Part shown: positions 45,128 to 53,577 of the stretch, in pieces
How the letters are laid out: every line of letters starts with the position of its first letter
How positions within the stretch are numbered: position 1 is the first letter of the stretch
Assembly: GCA_036960485.1 (NCBI GenBank)
Contig: JBALXS010000017.1
Coordinates: 1 to 63,043 of the forward strand
Origin: Rs1 sp036960485
GTDB lineage: Bacteria > Pseudomonadota > Gammaproteobacteria > Pseudomonadales > Balneatricaceae
Reading direction: 5' to 3'
Length of the DNA: 63,043 nt
Translations under genes and position numbers: made by a program
Notes under the pieces: generated by a model
What the model saw: only the letters and a program-made list of their open reading frames with translations
Databases searched by the model: none
Told to the model about the DNA's origin: nothing

Positions 45128-46465
45128 ATGAGTAAGCAAACACTGTTAGAAGAACTTAGTAGTCGCGGTTTGATCGCCCAGATGACAAATGAAGAAGAAT
45201 TAGCCCAACATCTAGAAAATCAAAGTGTCACATTGTATTGCGGATTTGATCCTACAGCAGATAGTCTACATATAGGCAGTTTAGTTCCTCTGTTAACATT
45301 AAAACGTTTCCAATCTTATGGTCACAAGCCGTTAGCATTGGTTGGCGGAGCGACAGGCTTGATAGGTGACCCTAGTTTTAAAGCGCAAGAGCGCAAACTT
45401 AATGATGATACAACTGTTTCAAATTGGGTCGAAAAAATAAAACAACAGGTAAGTCAATTTATTGAGTTTAATGATGAAGCACACAGTGCTCAAGTTGTTA
45501 ATAATTTAGATTGGACAAAAGACATGGATGTGCTTTCGTTTTTGCGTGACGTAGGTAAGCATTTCTCTATCAATCAAATGATTGCTAAAGAGTCTGTTAA
45601 ACAGCGTATAGATCGTGAAGGCGAGGGGATTTCCTTTACTGAATTTACTTATATGATTTTGCAGTCATATGATTTTCAGCAGCTAAATAAAGCTTATGAC
45701 TGTACCTTGCAGATAGGCGGATCTGATCAGTGGGGTAATATTACCGGTGGTACTGAATTAACGCGCCGAATGAACGGCAAAAAAGCCTTTGGTTTAACGC
45801 TGCCTCTAATTACTAAGTCAGATGGTACGAAATTTGGTAAAACTGAAAGTGGCACTATTTGGCTGTCTGCGAATAAGACATCGCCATATGCATTTTATCA
45901 ATTTTGGATAAACGCTGCCGATGCCGATGTTTATAATTTCTTACGCTACTTTACTTTTTTAAGCGTAGAGGAAATAACATCAATAGAAGAGCAAGATAAA
46001 GCAAGTCAAGGAAAGCCACAAGCTCAAGCTATTTTAGCGCGAGAAGTGACGAAGCTTGTACATGGCGAATCTGGTTTAGATGCTGCTGAACGTATTTCTA
46101 ATGCGTTATTTTCAGGTAGTTTTGATTCACTAGAAGAAGGAGAGTTTAGTCAATTAGCTCATGATGGATTACCTAGCTGTCATCTGCCTGCAGCGTATTC
46201 AAAAACGGGAAGTATAGATGATATGTTGAAAAGCATTGAAGGTGTCCCATTGACTTCTTTGTTAGTAGATATTGGAGTTGGGTTTACTTCAGGGAAGCAG
46301 ATCAAAGAGGCTTTATCGCGCAATGCTTTAACTGTGAATGGGACAGCATATGGGTTAGAGCATAATATGAAAGCTTGCGAAGTATTTGCTCCAAAGCACG
46401 CAAAATTTTCGGCGTACTTTCTCGTAAAAGTAGGCAAGAAAAAAAGCTGTATAATAACTATTTAA
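45128..46465 (+). CDS. tyrS: Tyrosyl-tRNA synthetase (TyrZ/TyrS type)
   Basis: Charges tRNA-Tyr. The HIGH-type motif is HIGSL near residue 48 and the KMSKS-type motif KFGKT near 238. QIGGSDQWGNITGG is the tyrosine-binding segment, and the last 70 residues are an S4-like anticodon domain. At 445 residues the length is slightly beyond E. coli. It is divergent from the M23 gene. No rRNA operon follows, unlike in Pseudomonas. Confidence 0.97.
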   Translation: MSKQTLLEELSSRGLIAQMTNEEELAQHLENQSVTLYCGFDPTADSLHIGSLVPLLTLKRFQSYGHKPLALVGGATGLIGDPSFKAQERKLNDDTTVSNWVEKIKQQVSQFIEFNDEAHSAQVVNNLDWTKDMDVLSFLRDVGKHFSINQMIAKESVKQRIDREGEGISFTEFTYMILQSYDFQQLNKAYDCTLQIGGSDQWGNITGGTELTRRMNGKKAFGLTLPLITKSDGTKFGKTESGTIWLSANKTSPYAFYQFWINAADADVYNFLRYFTFLSVEEITSIEEQDKASQGKPQAQAILAREVTKLVHGESGLDAAERISNALFSGSFDSLEEGEFSQLAHDGLPSCHLPAAYSKTGSIDDMLKSIEGVPLTSLLVDIGVGFTSGKQIKEALSRNALTVNGTAYGLEHNMKACEVFAPKHAKFSAYFLVKVGKKKSCIITI

Positions 46466-46478
46466 TGTAGTGTAGTTA

Positions 46479-46510
46479 AATCAACCTTGGCCAGAATCAA
46501 GGTTGATTCT
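46479..46510 (+). terminator. Overlapping hairpins after tyrS
   Basis: AATCAACCTTG (46479-46489) and CAAGGTTGATT (46498-46508) form a perfect 11-bp stem. The right arm also takes part in AGAATCAA-GG-TTGATTCT (46493-46510), so the two structures exclude each other. There is no T-run. It may end the tyrS transcript with help, or be a small operator. Confidence 0.45.
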
Positions 46511-46704
46511 GAAAAGCCTAATCTGATACATACCTTTGTATCAACGTTTAATAAGCGTAAATAAACTTTGAAATATTATTAGCGTAAACTGCAAACTCTT
46601 CAAAACAATGGCAATATCGATTTAGCAGTCATTTCCTAATTAGAAATCAGCTCTATTATCTAAAAAGCATCTTTCATTAGTGGCGTTTCTGCCTAACAGT
46701 GGCG

Positions 46705-46710
46705 TATAAT
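46705..46710 (+). promoter_or_regulatory. Candidate -10 of the ndk promoter
   Basis: A perfect TATAAT lies 65 bases before ndk. No recognisable -35 is at standard distance; AGTGGCGT is repeated 19 bases apart just upstream, ending at the -10, and could bind a regulator. The 309-base gap from tyrS otherwise holds only the hairpins noted. Confidence 0.4.
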
Positions 46711-46774
46711 GCAGAGTTTTTTACGCCCAGCGGATGCTTGGCAAACTTTAATTTTAAATAATAGGAAATAAATC

Positions 46775-47182
46775 ATGGCAGTTGAACGCACGCTTTCAAT
46801 TATCAAACCAGATGCTGTAGCTAAAAATGTTATCGGCCAAATCATTACACGTTTTGAAGGCGCGAACCTTAAAGTTGTTGAATTACAGCTTAAAAGTTTA
46901 AGCAAAGCTGAAGCTGAAGGTTTTTATGCTGAGCACAGTGAGCGTCCTTTCTTCGCAGATCTAGTATCATTCATGACTTCAGGTCCTGTTGTAGTACAAG
47001 TTTTAGAAGGCGAAAACGCAGTATTAACTAACCGTGACTTAATGGGTGCTACTAATCCTAAAGAAGCTGATGCTGGAACTATTCGCAGCGATTTCGCTGA
47101 GTCTATCGACGCTAACGCTGTACACGGATCGGATTCTGTTGAATCTGCTACACGTGAAATTGCTTACTTTTTCGCTAAGTAA
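46775..47182 (+). CDS. ndk: Nucleoside diphosphate kinase
   Basis: Equalises NTP and dNTP pools through a phosphohistidine. The ERTLSIIKPDAV start and the active-site AVHGSDSVESA with catalytic His near residue 117 are typical. At 135 residues it is slightly shorter than the E. coli protein (143), with the end trimmed. ndk-rlmN-pilF-rodZ is the conserved order. Ribosome site AGGAAA precedes the ATG. Confidence 0.97.
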   Translation: MAVERTLSIIKPDAVAKNVIGQIITRFEGANLKVVELQLKSLSKAEAEGFYAEHSERPFFADLVSFMTSGPVVVQVLEGENAVLTNRDLMGATNPKEADAGTIRSDFAESIDANAVHGSDSVESATREIAYFFAK

Positions 47183-47189
47183 GTAACAT

Positions 47190-47246
47190 GAGATCTTTGC
47201 GTATAATAGCGTAAAGATCTCGTATTGATACTAATTTCAATACGCA
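47190..47246 (+). terminator. Two adjacent hairpins after ndk
   Basis: GAGATCTTT (47190-47198) pairs with AAAGATCTC (47213-47221). A second stem CGTATTGA / TCAATACG follows at 47221-47246. Neither has a T-run. They probably protect or shape the abundant ndk mRNA or cause partial termination before rlmN. Confidence 0.45.
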
Positions 47247-47312
47247 TATAACAGTGCCCATGCGATTAAATAAACGCTAAGTGCTGGCTTAATTAAAGAG
47301 AATAAAATCCCC

Positions 47313-48422
47313 ATGACACAAGCATCAAAAACTAACCTACTCGGTATGTCTCCTAAGCAACTGGCCGAATACTTCCAAGCAATAGGGGAAAAGCCATTTA
47401 GAGCGACGCAAGTACTGAAGTGGATGCACCAGCACGGTGCTGAAAGTTTTGATGAAATGACAAATATTAGTAAATCACTACGCGAAAACCTTAAAGAGCA
47501 AGCCGAAATCCGTGAGCCAGAAGTCGTAAGCCAAGATATATCAAAAGATGGTACACGCAAATGGGTCATTAGAGTAGACGGTGGATCTTGTGTAGAGACA
47601 GTGCTGATACCAGAGGGAGATAGAGGTACATTATGTGTGTCCTCACAAGTAGGTTGTTCGTTGAATTGCAGTTTTTGTTCAACAGGTAAACAAGGGTTTA
47701 ATCGCAATTTAAGTGCTGCAGAAATAATTGGGCAAGTGAGAATTGCAATTAAGTCATTTGGTGCTATGGACCCTGCCAATAAACGCATGGTCACCAATGT
47801 AGTAATGATGGGAATGGGTGAGCCGCTAATGAATTTTGAGCGTGTAGTCGCAGCCATGACTTTAATGATGGAAGATAATGCTTATGGGCTCTCAAAAAGA
47901 AGAGTCACTTTAAGTACCGCAGGAGTCGTACCTGCTATGGATAAGCTAGGCGACGTGATTGATGTATCTTTAGCCGTATCATTGCATGCGCCTAACGACG
48001 AATTACGAGATGAATTAGTGCCTATTAATAAAAAGTATCCAATCAAAGAATTAATCGCAGCTTGTAATCGCTATTTAGAAAAGTTAGACGATAAGCGGGT
48101 TATTACTATTGAGTACACTATGATGGCCGGTATCAACGATTTTCCTGAGCATGCTGTCCAACTGGCAAAGCTATTAAAGAAAGTCCCTTGCAAGCTCAAT
48201 ATAATACCCTTTAACCCTTTCCCAAACTCTGGTTATGAAAGACCTAAAGCCGCGGCAATTGAAATATTTAAAAATGCGATGCACAAAGCAGGTATACGCA
48301 CTACTGTCAGACGAACTAGAGGGGAAGAAATTGACGCAGCTTGTGGACAATTAGTTGGCATGGTAGATGATAGAACGAGAAGAACTAGTAAGTTAATTCC
48401 TATCGTACAGCAGGCCGGTTAA
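47313..48422 (+). CDS. rlmN: Dual-specificity 23S rRNA/tRNA adenine-C2 methyltransferase RlmN
   Basis: Radical SAM enzyme that methylates A2503 of 23S rRNA and A37 of some tRNAs. The cluster motif is CSLNCSFC (about 113-120). GMGEPLMNFE is the SAM-binding GEP motif, and Cys in the late AACGQLVG segment is the methyl-carrying residue region. At 369 residues the length is normal. It is followed by the pilF-like gene after 57 bases. Confidence 0.96.
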   Translation: MTQASKTNLLGMSPKQLAEYFQAIGEKPFRATQVLKWMHQHGAESFDEMTNISKSLRENLKEQAEIREPEVVSQDISKDGTRKWVIRVDGGSCVETVLIPEGDRGTLCVSSQVGCSLNCSFCSTGKQGFNRNLSAAEIIGQVRIAIKSFGAMDPANKRMVTNVVMMGMGEPLMNFERVVAAMTLMMEDNAYGLSKRRVTLSTAGVVPAMDKLGDVIDVSLAVSLHAPNDELRDELVPINKKYPIKELIAACNRYLEKLDDKRVITIEYTMMAGINDFPEHAVQLAKLLKKVPCKLNIIPFNPFPNSGYERPKAAAIEIFKNAMHKAGIRTTVRRTRGEEIDAACGQLVGMVDDRTRRTSKLIPIVQQAG

Positions 48423-48479
48423 TCTAAACGGACCTTGTTAATTTATTTTTTAGATCGATAGTAAGGAGTGACTAAAGAA

Positions 48480-49247
48480 GTGCGCAAGTTATTTTATATA
48501 TTCAAATTTTTGACGATGTCTGTCTTGCTCACAGCTTGTGCTATCGGCGCCCCTGATCCAAATGCCGTTAATAAAAGTGAGAAAGCTAAGAAGTTTACTG
48601 ATGTCGCTATAGAGTATTTTAAATCTGGTGATAATGTCAGTGCTCGTAATTGGCTACAAAAAGCCAGTGAATATGATAACAAATATGCAAGAGCCTACTC
48701 AGTATTAGGTACTGTTTTCCAATCTGAAAAAGAATGGGAGCTAGCTGAGCAGTATTTTAAAAAATCAATAGTCGTTGAGCCTAACTCCGCGATGTTCCAT
48801 AATAATTATGCAGCTTTCCTCTATGAAAGAAAAAGATACGATAAAGCTTGTAGAGAGTTAGAATTAGCGACTAAAGATCCTTTCTATAATTTAAGAGCTA
48901 ACGCGTTAAATAATTTAGGACGTTGCTATGAAGCTTTAGATGAGCAGGAAAAAGCAACGAATGCTTTTCAGCGTTCTGTTAATTTAGGAGGTAGAGACTC
49001 CGCTGCATTGCTAAATTTGGCTAAACAGATGTTGAAGTCTGGCGAAATTTTTAAATCTAATGCAAGATACCAAGAGTTTTTGCTGCTAGTGTCAGATAAT
49101 AAAGCGCAACATAGTGCTGAAAGTTTGATACTGGGGATAAAATTAGCACGTGAAAGTGGTAATCTATCTGATGTTGTAAGTTATTCATTATTATTAGAAA
49201 ATTTATTTCCAAATAACTATAAAAAATTTAAGGAGTCCGCTCAGTGA
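48480..49247 (+). CDS. pilF: Type IV pilus biogenesis/stability lipoprotein PilF-like (TPR)
   Basis: Lipoprotein with four or more TPR units; PilF/PilW pilots PilQ secretin assembly in the outer membrane. The lipobox is LLTAC (Cys20). TPRs include YARAYSVLGTVFQSEKEWEL, HNNYAAFLYERKRYDKA and ALNNLGRCYEALDEQEKA. I chose GTG 48480 because AAGGAG is 11 bases before it; GTG 48468 touches that ribosome site. Position between rlmN and rodZ supports the name. Its stop overlaps rodZ. No pilus genes are in the window to confirm the role. Confidence 0.88.
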   Translation: MRKLFYIFKFLTMSVLLTACAIGAPDPNAVNKSEKAKKFTDVAIEYFKSGDNVSARNWLQKASEYDNKYARAYSVLGTVFQSEKEWELAEQYFKKSIVVEPNSAMFHNNYAAFLYERKRYDKACRELELATKDPFYNLRANALNNLGRCYEALDEQEKATNAFQRSVNLGGRDSAALLNLAKQMLKSGEIFKSNARYQEFLLLVSDNKAQHSAESLILGIKLARESGNLSDVVSYSLLLENLFPNNYKKFKESAQ

Positions 49248-50281
49248 GTAGTATATCTGACGAAGTGTTAGAAACTGAAGATCGTAGCTCTCCGGGAAGT
49301 CGTTTACAGAAAGCTCGGGAAGCGCTAGGTATTAGCCAGAAATCTCTTGCCGACGATTTATATCTACCACGTAACTATATATTGTGGATAGAAGAAGGAG
49401 CATATGAAAAGTTGCCAAGTATGGTTTTTTGTAGAGGATACATCAGAGCCTACGCAAAATTGGTTAACGAGAGCGGTGAAGAGCTAATAGAACTGTTAGA
49501 TAATATCTATGGCAATCAGAATATCAAAGCGCCTTTGATGTCTGTCTCCAAAATCAATGAGCAGGTAAAAGTTGGCGACCCAATCATGAAATGGTCTAGC
49601 CTGTTGTTTATCATTATCTTGTGTGGTTTGGTTTTTTGGTGGTGGAAAACACAGTACGGATTAAATGCTCCTTTCTTGTCTTCTCAAGAGCCTATTGCGG
49701 TTGAAACGGCAAATGGTAATGAATTAGCACTACCGTCTTTAGATAATACGACAGTCATTGAAACTAGCAATGCGCAATTATCAATAGAAACTTCCAGCAA
49801 TGCTGTGAGTAACCTTCAAGAACCAGTAACTTCGGAGTTTGAAACGGTTACTAGCGACCAAAGTGCAGTGGTAAATAACGGTAATGGCATCGAGCTTGCT
49901 TTAAATATCGTAGATGAAAAAGCTGAAGCTGAGCAGTTAATTGCACTTGAAAAAGTGGTAGCAGCAATTGAACCGGAAACTGCTACAGTTTCAACACAAA
50001 CCGTTGTCACTAATGAGTTAGTATCAGCCACAGTCGATGCAAAATTATTACAAATAGCTTTTGATAACGAATGTTGGGTAACGATTAAAGATGCTCGCGG
50101 TAAAATCTTATTTAATGGTATTAAAAAATCAGGTCAACAATTGTCGCTTAGCGGGGATATGCCACTAAATGTTTCTATCGGACGTGTTGATAGTGTGTCA
50201 AAGATTACCTTTGGTGGCGCTGATATTAATATCGATGATCTGGGCCGTAACAATATAGCAAACTTTAAGCTACCCCTTTAA
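49244..50281 (+). CDS. rodZ: Cytoskeletal shape protein RodZ
   Basis: Membrane-anchored MreB partner that keeps the rod shape. An N-terminal Xre-type helix-turn-helix (about 18-85; LGISQKSLADDLYLPRNYIL), one membrane helix (about 117-134), a long Ser/Thr/Glu periplasmic linker and a C-terminal DUF4115 domain (FDNECWVTIKDARGKILFNG) are seen. GTG start with AAGGAG. The usual next gene, ispG, is missing: hisS starts 16 bases after the stop. Confidence 0.94.
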   Translation: MSSISDEVLETEDRSSPGSRLQKAREALGISQKSLADDLYLPRNYILWIEEGAYEKLPSMVFCRGYIRAYAKLVNESGEELIELLDNIYGNQNIKAPLMSVSKINEQVKVGDPIMKWSSLLFIIILCGLVFWWWKTQYGLNAPFLSSQEPIAVETANGNELALPSLDNTTVIETSNAQLSIETSSNAVSNLQEPVTSEFETVTSDQSAVVNNGNGIELALNIVDEKAEAEQLIALEKVVAAIEPETATVSTQTVVTNELVSATVDAKLLQIAFDNECWVTIKDARGKILFNGIKKSGQQLSLSGDMPLNVSIGRVDSVSKITFGGADINIDDLGRNNIANFKLPL

Positions 50282-50297
50282 TAATTGGTAAAATAAA

Positions 50298-51557
50298 TTG
50301 TCGAAACTTCAAGCGATCAGAGGAATGAATGACATTCTTCCTGAGCAATCAGCAACATGGCAGTATTTAGAAGAAAAGTTCCAGCGCGTTGTGGCAAGTT
50401 ATAGCTACAGTGAAATAAGAACACCTGTTGTCGAAAATATAGAGTTGTTTAATCGTTCTATTGGTGAAGTAACCGATATCATAGAAAAAGAAATGTATTG
50501 CTTTGAAGATCGCAACGGCGAACGATTAGCAATGCGCCCTGAAGGAACTGCTAGTATTGTAAGGGCGGGAATTGAACACGGTTTATTGTTCAATCAAACG
50601 CAGCGCTTATGGTATCGCGGACCGATGTTTCGCTATGAAAAACCGCAAAAAGGCCGCTATCGCCAATTTCATCAAATGGGGGTAGAGACTTTTGGCATGG
50701 CCGGTGCCGATATAGATGCTGAAGTTATCTTATTATCCGCCGCGCTGTGGCGATCTTTAGGCATACTTGATGTGCTAACACTTGAGATTAATTCACTGGG
50801 AAGTAACGAAGCGCGTGCTGCATATCGAGATGCGTTAGTAGTGTATTTAAGTGCGATAGAAGATCAGTTAGATGAAGATAGCAAAAAACGTTTACACACT
50901 AATCCACTACGTATACTTGACAGTAAAGAGCAAAGCACGCAATTACTGCTTAATGATGCACCAAGTTTAGTCGACTATTTAGATGATGAAGCCAAGCAGC
51001 ATTTTGCAACACTAACGCAAATTTTAGATCGTGCTGGAATTGACTATATTGTTAATCCAAGGTTAGTAAGAGGGCTGGATTATTACAATAAAACAGTCTT
51101 CGAATGGACCACTGACAAACTAGGCGCACAAGGTACTATATGTGCTGGTGGTCGATATGATGGCATGGTCGGTCAGTTAGGTGGCAAACCAACACCTGCT
51201 GTTGGTTTTGCGATGGGTGAAGAAAGATTATTGTTATTGTTAGAAACATTGAACAAAGTACCGCCTGCCATAAAACAACGTTATGATTTATATTTAGCCG
51301 CTGAAGATAAAGGAATTCAATCGCAATTAATTATTGTTGCTGATAAATTGCGTGAGCAATTACCTAATTTACAAATCAGAACACATTGTGCAGGCTTAAA
51401 GAATATTTTAAATAAAGCACGCCAAAGTGGAGCTGAAAAAATCGCCTTAGTAAAACTGACTAACGATGGCAATCTATCTGCAACTTTATGGTGCGGTGAA
51501 GAAGTACAGCAAAATCTGAGTATTGATCAGTTAGCTGCTTATTTAAATGCTCAATAA
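50298..51557 (+). CDS. hisS: Histidyl-tRNA synthetase
   Basis: Charges tRNA-His. Class II motifs are visible: LRPEGTASIVRA-type (motif 2 region, here MRPEGT), YRGPMFRYEKPQKGRYRQF, and the histidine-binding RGLDYYNKTVFEW. At 419 residues the length is typical. The only start that fits the family N-terminus (SKLQAIRGMND) is TTG 50298, with a weak ribosome site, so it may rely on coupling to rodZ. ispG normally separates these two genes. Confidence 0.96.
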   Translation: MSKLQAIRGMNDILPEQSATWQYLEEKFQRVVASYSYSEIRTPVVENIELFNRSIGEVTDIIEKEMYCFEDRNGERLAMRPEGTASIVRAGIEHGLLFNQTQRLWYRGPMFRYEKPQKGRYRQFHQMGVETFGMAGADIDAEVILLSAALWRSLGILDVLTLEINSLGSNEARAAYRDALVVYLSAIEDQLDEDSKKRLHTNPLRILDSKEQSTQLLLNDAPSLVDYLDDEAKQHFATLTQILDRAGIDYIVNPRLVRGLDYYNKTVFEWTTDKLGAQGTICAGGRYDGMVGQLGGKPTPAVGFAMGEERLLLLLETLNKVPPAIKQRYDLYLAAEDKGIQSQLIIVADKLREQLPNLQIRTHCAGLKNILNKARQSGAEKIALVKLTNDGNLSATLWCGEEVQQNLSIDQLAAYLNAQ

Positions 51558-51656
51558 AGAGCAAATAAACAGCTAAGTATAAAATTATAACCTTAAAATT
51601 ATCTAAATGGGCTGTATACCAACTCTTTTAGTTAGCAAAGATTTAGGAGTAGTAGA

Positions 51657-52313
51657 GTGACAGAGTTACGTACTGAAGAAGAACAGCTAGATGCCATTAA
51701 ATCTTGGTGGAAAGATAACGGTAAGTCTTTAGTTATCATGATAGCTGTTGCTGTATCTGCGGTTTATGGCTACAAGGCTTGGCAGAACAAGCAAGTGACT
51801 ACTAGCGAAAATGCGTCTGTAATGTATCAGCAACTAATTGGCGCTGTTGTCCCGGATGAAGAAGCAGATGCTGAAGAGAGCATCGCTACTGCTAGGCACC
51901 TAGCAAAAACACTAAAAGCTGAATACTCTGATAGTCAATATGCAAAGTTTGCTTCTTTATTAATGGCGAAGGTTGCGGTAAATAGCGGTGACTTATCCAC
52001 AGCACAAGCAGAGTTAGATTGGTTGTTAGCAACTGAGCCTAAAGCCTTGTTAAAATCTATCGCTTTAATTCGCAAAGCGCAAATATTAGCAGAACAAAAA
52101 GAATTCGACCAAGCATTAGGATTGTTAAAAAGTATCACAAGTAATGCTTTACAAGTACAAGTTGCAGAATTAGAGGGTGATATATACTTGGCACAAGGTG
52201 ATAAAAAACAAGCTCGAGCAGCTTACGAAAAAGCCATTGCCAATAAAACTGCCGGTAGTAACCAAGCAGTGATATCAATGAAATTAAACGATTTGAGTAC
52301 AGAGGAAGGTTAA
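51657..52313 (+). CDS. yfgM: YfgM family ancillary SecYEG translocon protein
   Basis: Single-pass inner-membrane protein with a periplasmic TPR domain, known in E. coli to bind SecYEG and PpiD and to help outer-membrane protein export. One membrane helix (about 25-42, LVIMIAVAVSAVYGY) is followed by TPR-like helices. GTG start with TTAGGAG. The stop overlaps bamB (TAATG). hisS-yfgM-bamB-der is the conserved order. Confidence 0.92.
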   Translation: MTELRTEEEQLDAIKSWWKDNGKSLVIMIAVAVSAVYGYKAWQNKQVTTSENASVMYQQLIGAVVPDEEADAEESIATARHLAKTLKAEYSDSQYAKFASLLMAKVAVNSGDLSTAQAELDWLLATEPKALLKSIALIRKAQILAEQKEFDQALGLLKSITSNALQVQVAELEGDIYLAQGDKKQARAAYEKAIANKTAGSNQAVISMKLNDLSTEEG

Positions 52314-53452
52314 TGGTTGGATTAAAAAGAGTTTTAGCTGTCGCCAGCACCTTACTTTTATTAGCGGGTTGTTCAAGTGACGGTGAGGAAGTTGCTCCCA
52401 ATGCTCTAGTCAAATTTGATGCAGAGAAGAAAGTTAAGGTACTGTGGTCAAAAAACATCGGTGCTAGTTTTGGTAGTAAGTACCATCAACTGACTCCTGG
52501 GGTTTCTGGTAATTCTATTGTAGTTACCGATGTCAAAGGTAACGTTTCAAGTTACGATTTAGCATCTGGTAAATTACAATGGGAAACAGCACTTAATGTT
52601 GAAATCAGTAGTGGCATTGGAACGGGGCCGACAACAGCTGTTGTTGCTACATACTCTGGTGACGTCATTGCTATTTCAACCAGCACAGGTGAAATTAACT
52701 GGCAAGTTGCCGTCGGTGGCGAAGTCGTTTCTCGTGCACAACTAAATCAAAACTTAGTTGTAGTGCAAATGGTTACAGGGGATGTTATTGCATTAGATAT
52801 CAGCACCGGTGAACAGCGTTGGATTTATACTAGTAATCAGCCTGACTTAACACTGCGCGGTACCAGTTCACCGCTAGTTGCTTCTGATGCAACATTGACA
52901 GGCTTGGATAATGGTAAGTTTGTCGCTTTAGATAATAATGATGGCTCAGTTCTTTGGCAAAAAAGGATTAGTATCGCTCAAGGCAAATCAGATATTGAGC
53001 GCCTAATTGATATTGATGGTATGCCTGTTCTTTACCGAAATGTCATCTATATCCCTAGCTACCGTGGTAATTTAACAGCGATAGACCCGTTCAATGCACA
53101 AGTTTTATGGCGCAAGCCCTACTCTACTTATAGAGGATTGGCTGCGGCTAATAATAGCATTTTCTTAACTGCTGATAATGATGTTGTGCATGGTGTTAAT
53201 GCTGAATCGGCTGCTGAAGTCTGGCGTCAAGATTTGCTGTTAAACCGATCACTCACATCTCCAGCAACCTTGTTAGGTCAAGTCGTTGTAGGTGACAAAC
53301 AAGGTTATTTACACTTTTTGTCACAAAATGATGGTCGTTTTGTCGCACGCTACAAATTGGGCGCAGCGTTGGTTGGAGATATGTTAGAAAGAAATAATGT
53401 GCTTTATGTTTTAAGCAATAATGGTCGCCTAACCGCTCTAACAATAGAGTAA
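52313..53452 (+). CDS. bamB: Outer membrane assembly lipoprotein BamB
   Basis: Scaffold lipoprotein of the BAM complex, an eight-bladed propeller of PQQ-like repeats. The lipobox LLLLAGC gives Cys20. Blade motifs such as GKLQWETAL, GEINWQVAVGGEV, GEQRWIYTSN and AQVLWRKPYS recur. At 379 residues the length is standard. It works with BamA, encoded 40 kb upstream. A terminator separates it from der. Confidence 0.95.
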   Translation: MVGLKRVLAVASTLLLLAGCSSDGEEVAPNALVKFDAEKKVKVLWSKNIGASFGSKYHQLTPGVSGNSIVVTDVKGNVSSYDLASGKLQWETALNVEISSGIGTGPTTAVVATYSGDVIAISTSTGEINWQVAVGGEVVSRAQLNQNLVVVQMVTGDVIALDISTGEQRWIYTSNQPDLTLRGTSSPLVASDATLTGLDNGKFVALDNNDGSVLWQKRISIAQGKSDIERLIDIDGMPVLYRNVIYIPSYRGNLTAIDPFNAQVLWRKPYSTYRGLAAANNSIFLTADNDVVHGVNAESAAEVWRQDLLLNRSLTSPATLLGQVVVGDKQGYLHFLSQNDGRFVARYKLGAALVGDMLERNNVLYVLSNNGRLTALTIE

Positions 53453-53534
53453 GTCATTGATCTTGTTTGGGAATTCCCAACAGATCTATAGCAGATAGTA
53501 CAATTGTTTTATAACTTATGTACTATCCACAAAT

Positions 53535-53560
53535 AGTCTTTCACGTTGAAAGGCTTTTTT
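53535..53560 (+). terminator. Terminator between bamB and der
   Basis: AGTCTTTC and GAAAGGCT form an 8-bp stem (one G-T pair) with a 5-base loop, then TTTTT. der starts 18 bases later, so this may be an attenuator rather than an absolute end. Confidence 0.75.
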
Positions 53561-53577
53561 ATTTTTGAGAAAGAAAA

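Noticed and set aside
46466..46774. Possible rRNA operon after tyrS as in Pseudomonas
   Set aside because: The 309 bases hold no rRNA or tRNA sequence.
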